The position numbers and the translations under genes are program-made. Shown piece by piece: positions 1 to 5,331 of a stretch of DNA of 8,242 nucleotides. Source of the stretch: Campylobacteraceae bacterium (lineage in GTDB: Bacteria > Campylobacterota > Campylobacteria > Campylobacterales > Sulfurovaceae); contig JALVXO010000213.1 in assembly GCA_027022775.1 (NCBI GenBank), forward strand, positions 1-8,242, given 5' to 3'. A model generated the notes under the pieces. It saw only the letters and a program-made list of their open reading frames with translations, had not been told where the DNA came from and made no database searches. Each line of letters begins with the position of its first letter. Position 1 is the stretch's first letter.

Positions 1-1
1 T

Positions 2-823
2 GGAACGGCAACATTTTACGGGCTATATATTAGAAACCGCAAAATCCACCCGGCAATGTTTGACAGCTTAAAACTGATTGTAGCAGGGGCGGAAAAACTG
101 CCTGCCAAAGTGCGCGAAGATTTTAAAGCGAAATTTGGAAAAATTATATACGAAGGCTACGGCGCGACAGAGACAACACCGGTTGCGAGCGTAAATATCC
201 CCGATGTTGTAATGGTAGATGACAATTACAGAATACAAGTTGGCAATAAGCCAGGAACCGTAGGATTGCCGGTGCCAGGCAGCAGCTTTAAAATAACCGA
301 CCCCGAAAGCTTTGAAGAGCTGCCTGTTGGGGAAGCCGGAATGATACTTATTGGCGGCACACAAATTATGAAAGGCTACCTAAAAGAGCCGGAAAAAACC
401 AAAAGCGTTATTAAAGTAATTGATGGGATGCGCTGGTATGTAACGGGCGATAAAGGGTATATCGACGAAGACGGCTTCTTGACAATTGTGGACAGATACA
501 GCCGCTTTGCCAAAATAGGCGGCGAAATGGTCAGCCTTGGCTTGGTTGAGGGCGAACTTATAAAACTGCTAGACGAAGAGTCCCGCCTAGCCCTAGCCGC
601 CGTGCCAGATAGCAAAAAAGGCGAAAAAATCGTAGCACTGCTAGAGGGAAATATAGAGATAGACGATTTCAAAGCCAAAATAAAAGAGTTAAACCTAAAC
701 CCCCTATTTGTGCCGTCACTTTATTTTAAAGTAAAAGATATCCCAAAACTAGGCAGCGGCAAAACCGACCTTAAGGGGGTTAAAAAGATGGCAATGGAGC
801 TGGCAGGAGGTGAGGGTAATTGA
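2..823 (+). CDS. aas: Aas-type acyl-[ACP] synthetase, C-terminal part (5' truncated)
   Basis: The reading frame is open from base 2 and lacks its start, so 273 C-terminal residues are visible. They form the second half of an AMP-forming acyl-activating domain. Seen: YGATE at residues 53-57 (adenylate/substrate motif), TGD at 148-150 (ribose-binding Asp), RFAKIGGEMVSL from residue 168, and GSGK with the expected catalytic Lys at 254. The FAKIxGEMVSL and LGSGKxD blocks resemble the synthetase half of E. coli Aas, which ligates fatty acids to acyl carrier protein and re-acylates lysophosphatidylethanolamine at the inner membrane. Whether the missing N-terminus carries a PlsC acyltransferase or a transporter domain, as in known Aas fusions, cannot be seen. 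A plain long-chain acyl-CoA ligase is the alternative. The gene ends TGA inside repeat-rich DNA, without a recognisable terminator. Confidence 0.85.
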   Translation, partial: GTATFYGLYIRNRKIHPAMFDSLKLIVAGAEKLPAKVREDFKAKFGKIIYEGYGATETTPVASVNIPDVVMVDDNYRIQVGNKPGTVGLPVPGSSFKITDPESFEELPVGEAGMILIGGTQIMKGYLKEPEKTKSVIKVIDGMRWYVTGDKGYIDEDGFLTIVDRYSRFAKIGGEMVSLGLVEGELIKLLDEESRLALAAVPDSKKGEKIVALLEGNIEIDDFKAKIKELNLNPLFVPSLYFKVKDIPKLGSGKTDLKGVKKMAMELAGGEGN

Positions 824-859
824 TAATGGATAATTGACAATTAAGAATGGATAATTCCT

Positions 860-894
860 TATTCCGTATTCTGTAATCCGTAATCCGTAATCCG
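860..894. repeat. Heptamer tandem repeat, TAATCCG type (5 units)
   Basis: Five contiguous 7-bp units are visible: TATTCCG, TATTCTG, then TAATCCG three times. They begin 37 bases after the aas stop codon. The preceding bases 818-857 contain related loosely repeated GATAATGGATAATT-like words. This is a noncoding simple repeat; it resembles short heptameric repeats seen between genes in several bacterial phyla. No function is evident. Confidence 0.85.
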
Positions 895-923
895 AACGTA
901 GGTGCAGCAATGCCGCATAATTG

Positions 924-950
924 GTGACAGTGACAGTGGACAGTGACAGT
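924..950. repeat. GTGACA short tandem repeat
   Basis: GTGACA, GTGACA, GTGGACA, GTGACA and a trailing GT lie end to end, so the period is 6 with one 7-base unit. It is noncoding and sits between the TAATCCG repeat and the broken palindrome at 963-976. Confidence 0.75.
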
Positions 951-976
951 TTAGATTGCATCATTCCCGCGAAAGC

Positions 977-1241
977 GAGAGTGCGCAAAAAGTTAAAATT
1001 TTTGTAAAATTACCCATTTCAGTCATTTTAGCGTAGCGAAGAATCTCATTTAAAAACTTAAAGATTAGAGCCGAAAGCTTAAAGCTAACAAGGTAGCTTC
1101 GCTTTTTCTATGCGGCAAAGCCGCAAATATTAGACGCGGCGCAGCCGCACCAATAGCTCTCAGCTCTTAGCTCTTAATAGATTCTTCGCTTTGCTCAGAA
1201 TGACAATTAAGGCAAATATTTTGGACTTTTTGTGCACTCTC
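977..1241. mobile_element. Foldback/MITE-like element, copy 1 (265 bp)
   Basis: The element starts GAGAGTGCGCAAAAAGT (977-993) and ends with its near-perfect inverse complement (1225-1241, one mismatch). Inside, the arms keep pairing: a GTCATTTTAGCG...AGCGAAGAATCT block (about 1022-1046) mirrors GATTCTTCGCTTTGCTCAGAATGAC (1181-1204). Four TTAAAGC-like heptamers (1058-1085) face three AGCTCTT heptamers (1155-1175). The centre holds two GC-rich hairpins, TGCGGCaaaGCCGCA (1111-1125) and GCGGCgcaGCCGC (1136-1148). No transposase or convincing ORF is present, so it is non-autonomous. A second copy lies at 2656-2934 in the same orientation. The left flank is ATTCCCGCgaaagc, half of a palindrome; no clear target duplication is seen at this copy. 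The fold would make a long imperfect hairpin in RNA. Confidence 0.8.
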
Positions 1242-1286
1242 AAAGGGTGCAAATATACTTTGTTTAACAATCACTTTAAGCTAATT

Positions 1287-1316
1287 TTGTAAAATACATA
1301 GGTATAATTATATAAT
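1287..1316 (+). promoter_or_regulatory. Candidate promoter of the DUF4143 ATPase gene
   Basis: TTGTAA (1287-1292) and TATAAT (1311-1316) are separated by 18 bases, 21 bases before the start codon of the ATPase. A second TATAAT lies at 1303-1308 without a good -35 box. The region is AT-rich, and the spacing suggests a short leader. A weak ribosome binding site, TAAGG (1326-1330), precedes the ATG at 1338 by 7 bases. The call rests on sequence pattern only. Confidence 0.5.
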
Positions 1317-1337
1317 TTACATAGTTAAGGGTATGCA

Positions 1338-2558
1338 ATGTTTAAAAGGTCAATTGTTCCCATTTTAAAAGAAGCGCTTGAAATTTCGCCTGCAGTGTTG
1401 CTTACCGGCGCAAGACAGGTTGGAAAATCCACTTTGTGCCTGGGGCTTGAGAGAAATTATATTGTTTTTGATGATCTTTCACAAAGAGAAGCAGCGCTTA
1501 ACGACCCAATCGGTTACATTGCAAGTTTAAAAAAACCGGTAACTATTGATGAGGTGCAAAAAGTGCCTGAAGTTTTAGAGGGTATTAAACTTAATATAGA
1601 TAAATACCACAATAACGGCGATTTTTTATTAACCGGAAGCGCCAATGTATTGGATATGAAAAAAGCACGGGATACCCTTGCCGGCAGAGTAATTGAACTG
1701 CCGCTCTTCCCGCTTTCTGCAAAAGAGTTGCAAAACAAGCCTGATGAAAATATAATAGATACTCTTTTTAATAAAGGGGCAGAAAATCTCTCTGCTGCAG
1801 ATATAGGCATCGAAGAGATTTTGCAAATTATCATTAACGGAGGGTATCCAAAAATTCATAAAATTAATTCGCAAAGAGGCAAAAGTTTGTGGTTTAACTC
1901 ATACATAAGCAGTTATGTAGAAAGAGACATTAGAGATGTGGGCGAATTGAGGGATATAAGCTCTTTTATTAAATTTTTCAATATTTTAGCCCCGCGCAGC
2001 TGCGGGCTTCTTAACAAAGCCGACTTGGCAAACAGTTCAGGTTTGAGCGAAGCAACAGTAAGCAATTATCTTTCTATGCTGGAAATGATTTACCAAATCT
2101 CTCTTTTAAAAGCTTACAGTTCAAATATCTCTAAACGGTTTATAAAATCGCCAAAATTTTATTTAACCGACAGCGGAGTTTTGGCACATCTTTTAAATAT
2201 TACAACAGTTCAAGAATTGCTAAACTCAAATAAAAAAGGGGAAATAATTGAGACTTTTATTTATGGGGAATTGCTTAAACATATCGGTTACAGCGCCGTT
2301 TTGCCAAAAATTTATCATTACAGAACCAGCGATAAAAAAGAGATAGATTTTATTATCGAAAAAGGCGGCAAAATATTTGCAATCGAAGTGAAATCTTCTC
2401 AAAGTGTAAAACAGGAGCATTTTAAACACATAATTGACTTTCAGAAAAAGTCCAAAAAAGATATAACAGGGATTGTTTTTTATATGGGAGAGAGCATATT
2501 GCCTTTTGGCGATAAAGAGAACAAAAGGTATGCTTTGCCGCTTTCGGTATTGTTTTAG
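1338..2558 (+). CDS. AAA-type ATPase with DUF4143 (nuclease-fold) domain
   Basis: A 406-residue protein of the AAA_14/DUF4143 family, complete by length. Walker A is GARQVGKST (residues 24-32), Walker B VTIDEVQ (68-74), a sensor-1-like LLTGSAN (97-103), and an AGR motif with Arg117 that may act in trans. A winged-helix-like segment follows (about 225-260, with SEATVSNYLSMLE). The C-terminal DUF4143 region ends in EIDFII...AIEVKSS, giving Asp337, Glu350 and Lys352, the spacing of a PD-(D/E)XK nuclease core. It is predicted to be soluble and to bind nucleotide; cellular roles of this family are largely unknown, with suggestions ranging from DNA processing to toxin-like or defence functions. It stands alone, with its own candidate promoter, between two direct copies of a foldback element (977-1241 and 2656-2934). 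No partner gene is adjacent. Confidence 0.9.
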   Translation: MFKRSIVPILKEALEISPAVLLTGARQVGKSTLCLGLERNYIVFDDLSQREAALNDPIGYIASLKKPVTIDEVQKVPEVLEGIKLNIDKYHNNGDFLLTGSANVLDMKKARDTLAGRVIELPLFPLSAKELQNKPDENIIDTLFNKGAENLSAADIGIEEILQIIINGGYPKIHKINSQRGKSLWFNSYISSYVERDIRDVGELRDISSFIKFFNILAPRSCGLLNKADLANSSGLSEATVSNYLSMLEMIYQISLLKAYSSNISKRFIKSPKFYLTDSGVLAHLLNITTVQELLNSNKKGEIIETFIYGELLKHIGYSAVLPKIYHYRTSDKKEIDFIIEKGGKIFAIEVKSSQSVKQEHFKHIIDFQKKSKKDITGIVFYMGESILPFGDKENKRYALPLSVLF

Positions 2559-2605
2559 AGGTTGCTAAATGGCTTATTTGTAAATGAAAACCGGCAAGAG
2601 AGATT

Positions 2606-2630
2606 GGAAATTAGAGATTAGAAAATTTCC
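2606..2630. repeat. Small hairpin with heptamer-like core after the ATPase gene
   Basis: GGAAATT (2606-2612) pairs exactly with AATTTCC (2624-2630) across an 11-base loop. Read with the preceding bases, the segment is also a run of 7-base words (ATTGGAA, ATTAGAG, ATTAGAA). It lies 47 bases after the ATPase stop codon. There is no T-tract after it, so it is not a convincing intrinsic terminator. Confidence 0.55.
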
Positions 2631-2645
2631 ATAAACCGTATGTGG

Positions 2646-2948
2646 ATTCCTGCTTGAGAGTGCGCAAAAAGTTAAAATTTTTGTAAAATTACCCATTTCA
2701 GTCATTTTAGCGTAGCGAAGAATCTCATTTAAAAACTTAAAGCTTAGAGCCGAAAGCTTAAAGCTAACAAGGTAGCTTCGCTTTTTCTATGCGGCAAAGC
2801 CGCAAATATTAGACGCGGCGCTGCCGCACCAAAAGCTCTTAGCTCTAAGCCCTCAGCTCTTAGCTCTTAATAGATTCTTCGCTTTGCTCAGAATGACAAT
2901 TAAGGCAAATATTTTGGACTTTTTGCGCACTCTCGCTTTTGCAGGAAT
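2646..2948. repeat. ATTCCTGC palindrome split by foldback element copy 2
   Basis: ATTCCTGC (2646-2653) and GCAGGAAT (2941-2948) are exact inverse complements on either side of copy 2 of the foldback element. Removing the element and one copy of the GCTT repeat (2652-2655 and 2935-2938) restores a compact palindrome, ATTCCTGCttttGCAGGAAT. This is how an insertion with a 4-bp target duplication would look. Similar ATTCCCGC...GCGGGAAT palindromes are widespread intergenic repeats in bacteria. Confidence 0.7.
2656..2934. mobile_element. Foldback/MITE-like element, copy 2 (279 bp)
   Basis: Same element and orientation as 977-1241, differing by a few substitutions and one 14-bp length difference. 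Its 17-bp terminal inverted repeats are perfect: GAGAGTGCGCAAAAAGT at 2656-2672 and the inverse at 2918-2934. Flanking GCTT on both sides (2652-2655, 2935-2938) fits a 4-bp target duplication. The right arm holds five AGCTCTT-type heptamers (2834-2868) against three in copy 1, exactly accounting for the 14 extra bases. No transposase is encoded. It ends 67 bases before the start codon of the DUF2339 gene, so it lies in that gene's upstream region. Confidence 0.8.
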
Positions 2949-3001
2949 GACAAAATGCACTACATTACCAGCTTTTAGCTTTAATAATAAAAGGATTAAC
3001 A

Positions 3002-4927
3002 ATGGATGTTTTAATAATTTTAGCCCTGATAATAGCTGTGGTGGTTCTTTTTTTTAAAGTTTCAAAGCTTGAGAGTAAAATAGAGATTTTAGAAAAAGAG
3101 CTTTTTAGAAACAAAGCGCCAAAGCCGGCAGTAAGCAAACCTCCAATAGAGCCGCCAACGCTGCAGCAAGAGGAGCTTAAGCCGCCTCAAACTCAAACTC
3201 TGCAGGCAGCGCAAAAAGAGCCAAGCTTTTGGCAAATGCTTTTTAGTTTCGATAATCTGCTTGTAAAGCTTGGCGCTCTTGTGCTCTTTTTCGGGCTGGC
3301 ATTTTTAGCAAAATATGCGATAGAGCACTCGATAATAAGTGTTCAAATCCGTCTTATGGGCTTAAGTGCTTTAGGGCTTGCAATTTTGTTTATCGGTTAC
3401 AGGCTAAAAAGCAAAAACCGAAGCTATTCGCTTGTAATGCAAGCACTTGGTGTTGCGGTATTTTACCTAACCATTTTTAGCGCCAGCAAAATTTACGGAA
3501 TTTTACCGCTGAAAGCAGCTTTTGTCTTGATGCTTGCGGTAGTGATTTTGGGCTCTTACCTTGCAATTGCACAAAACTCAAAAGAGCTTGCGATATTCTC
3601 TATAAGCGGCGGTTTTTTGGCGCCTATTTTAACAAGTTCAAACAGCGGCAATCACATTTTGCTTTTTGGATACTACACACTTTTAAATATCGGGCTTTTA
3701 ATTGTTGCTTACAAAAAGGCGTGGCGCGCTCTTAACATTACAGGCTTTATTTTTACCTTTATTATTGCCACAATTTGGGGCGTTTTAAAATATAAACCAG
3801 AACTTTTTGCCTCTACAGAGCCGTTTTTGATAATATTTTTTGCAATCTATCTGATTGCCGCTATTTTTTACACTCGAAAGCACAGCCTGGCATTTAGCCC
3901 AAAAATCGATACTATTTTAACCTTTGCCCTGCCTTTTATAGCATTTGCTTTGCAGCTGCAGCTTGTTGAGGGGTTTAAAAACGGCGATGCGGCTAGCGCA
4001 ATAGCTTTAGGGGTTCTATATTTAGGGCTTTGGAGGTTTTTAAAAACCGATAAGCTAATCAAAGATGCCTTTTTGCTTATTGGCGCACTCTTTTTAACCC
4101 TGGCTGCAGCTTATATTTTCAGCAGCAAAGTAACCGCTGCAATCTGGGCGCTGGAGGGAGCGGCTGTTATCTTTTTTGTCAAAAAAGCGCAGCAGAAAAC
4201 AGCACTCTATTTTGGAGGTGGCGTGCAGCTTTTGGGACTGTTTATATTTGCAGTCTCTATCTGGCATCAAAACTTAAGCTGGGGCGAAATGGCGGGATAT
4301 ATTTTAATAACCGCATCTATTGGAGCAAGCTTTTATACGCTGTTTGGCGGCGGCAAAACACAAAAGCAATACTCTTTGCTTATTTTATCCCTCTGGATTT
4401 TCTGGAGCAGTTTTAACCTGCCCCCTTCAACCTTTTACATACCGCTGTTAAACATTTACGAATTAAGCCAGGCAGCACTCATTGGCGCAGCAGTTTATAC
4501 CTTAAACCCAAAATTTGGGTTAAAAAAATCCGTTTATGAAGAGTTTGCAACTGCCGTTTTAGGCGCGCTTTTGCTGCTTTTTATAACATCTGTTCTGGCG
4601 CGTGCATTCCATTTTTACGGCGGTATCGATTACACCCTGTATGAGCTTGGGAAAAATGCATATTTTCAAAGCTCTTTATCGGTTCTTTGGGCGCTTTTTG
4701 GGCTTGGAATATTGCTGCTTTCAAAAAAGCTCCAAAGCCGCCCTTTATGGTTTGGAGGCTTTAGTGTTTTGCTAATTACCGTCGGCAAACTGTTCTTAAT
4801 AGATTTAATCAAAAGCAGCTCTATTGAAAGGATAATCTCATTCGTAATTGTCGGCGCCCTGCTCCTGCTTGTAGGCTACCTAGTGCCGCTGCCGCAGAAA
4901 GATAAAGATTCTCATAAATTGCTGTAA
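3002..4927 (+). CDS. DUF2339 family polytopic membrane protein
   Basis: A 641-residue integral membrane protein of the DUF2339 family. Residues 3-20 form a first membrane helix, followed by a short coiled coil (about 21-36, KLESKIEILEKEL) and a Pro/Gln-rich linker to about residue 75. From about 85 to the C-terminus the protein is a succession of more than a dozen hydrophobic segments. Family landmarks are visible: LVKLGALVLFFGLAFLAKYA after residue 84, GGFLAP at 203-208, WALEGA at 382-387, and a final GKLFLIDL...RIISFVIVGALLLLVGYL. The family is of unknown function; some members are annotated as putative cell-surface or envelope proteins. ATG 3002 is chosen because AAGGA lies at 2991-2995 with 6-base spacing. 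The gene appears monocistronic, bounded upstream by a foldback element and downstream by a terminator. Confidence 0.9.
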   Translation: MDVLIILALIIAVVVLFFKVSKLESKIEILEKELFRNKAPKPAVSKPPIEPPTLQQEELKPPQTQTLQAAQKEPSFWQMLFSFDNLLVKLGALVLFFGLAFLAKYAIEHSIISVQIRLMGLSALGLAILFIGYRLKSKNRSYSLVMQALGVAVFYLTIFSASKIYGILPLKAAFVLMLAVVILGSYLAIAQNSKELAIFSISGGFLAPILTSSNSGNHILLFGYYTLLNIGLLIVAYKKAWRALNITGFIFTFIIATIWGVLKYKPELFASTEPFLIIFFAIYLIAAIFYTRKHSLAFSPKIDTILTFALPFIAFALQLQLVEGFKNGDAASAIALGVLYLGLWRFLKTDKLIKDAFLLIGALFLTLAAAYIFSSKVTAAIWALEGAAVIFFVKKAQQKTALYFGGGVQLLGLFIFAVSIWHQNLSWGEMAGYILITASIGASFYTLFGGGKTQKQYSLLILSLWIFWSSFNLPPSTFYIPLLNIYELSQAALIGAAVYTLNPKFGLKKSVYEEFATAVLGALLLLFITSVLARAFHFYGGIDYTLYELGKNAYFQSSLSVLWALFGLGILLLSKKLQSRPLWFGGFSVLLITVGKLFLIDLIKSSSIERIISFVIVGALLLLVGYLVPLPQKDKDSHKLL

Positions 4928-5219
4928 TCTATTTTAACCCCGTTATATCGGGGTTCTTTTTTAAATACTCTAACTTTTGGGCTGTAAAGAATTTTGATTT
5001 CATTTCTAGATATTACATTTACCGTAACATCCAAATCTCCCTCTTTATTAAGCGCAGCTGCAATGCGATTATCATCAGCTATAAAAATATGCCCCGTCTC
5101 TCTGCCAAGTTTGCTGCCGGCATTAATAAGGTGCTAAATCCTGCAGTAGTTCCGCAGTTGCGCTCGAAAATCATAACCTTCTGCCAGTGACCAATACAGA
5201 TAGAGTATTGGCTAATTCA
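4912..5219 (-). pseudogene. Remnant of a small ERNCGTT-motif protein gene, frame-disrupted
   Basis: Two minus-strand pieces in different frames join into one recognisable protein. Bases 5130-5216 encode a piece ending KVMIFERNCGTTAGFST. Bases 4912-5133 then encode LINAGSKLGRETGHIFIADD, an internal stretch, and KVRVFKKEPRYNGVKIDYSN, ending TGA at 4912. The pattern (V/I)FER(D/N)CGATTxFST, then GNIFIA, then an ARVF-like motif and I-Y near the end is one I recall from a family of small, probably exported hypothetical proteins; function unknown. At the junction (about 5127-5133) a few expected residues between FST and LIN are missing, so a small deletion that shifts the frame is likely. The N-terminus and signal peptide are absent, replaced by AT-rich DNA with a CCAATAC/GTATTGG hairpin (5191-5211). 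The end overlaps the DUF2339 gene by 16 bases. A sequencing error could explain the frameshift but not the lost start. Confidence 0.6.
4936..4962 (+). terminator. Rho-independent terminator after the DUF2339 gene
   Basis: AACCCCG (4936-4942) pairs perfectly with CGGGGTT (4949-4955) around a TTATAT loop, and is followed by CTTTTTT (4956-4962). It starts 9 bases after the stop codon. The T-tract is on the plus strand only, so it serves the DUF2339 transcript. The hairpin also lies inside the coding remnant on the minus strand (residues EPRYNGV). Confidence 0.9.
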
Positions 5220-5331
5220 ATTTTTGGGTTGAAGTTTATTAAGGTTTAAATTCAACCTCTAAACCACTATTTTGAATTTTTTGTTATTGTTATCACTCAA
5301 AACATGCCTACTATGTAAATAAAGCAAAAGC
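5220..5331. other. AT-rich intergenic spacer with overlapping small inverted repeats
   Basis: No gene is visible. GGTTGAA (5227-5233) can pair with TTCAACC (5251-5257), and GGTTTA (5243-5248) with TAAACC (5260-5265); the two stems are mutually exclusive. Neither has a T-tract on the minus strand, so no convincing terminator for the coiled-coil gene is seen. The short AAGCaaaaGCTT at 5322-5333 is a weak candidate only. Confidence 0.4.

Noticed and set aside
749..988. Minus-strand open frame of 79 codons opposite the aas gene end and the repeats
   Set aside because: It is read through the TAATCCG and GTGACA repeats, giving words such as DYGLRITEYG that are typical of translated simple repeats; there is no plausible domain.
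1111..1125. TGCGGCaaaGCCGCA considered as an intrinsic terminator
   Set aside because: No T-tract follows on either strand, and the hairpin recurs as part of the second foldback element.
1514..1874. Minus-strand open frames inside the ATPase gene
   Set aside because: The plus-strand frame has full domain motifs; the opposite frames show none.
977..2934. Composite transposon with the ATPase as cargo
   Set aside because: Neither flanking copy encodes a transposase and no target duplication brackets the whole unit, so only the weaker statement of a repeat-bounded gene is supported.
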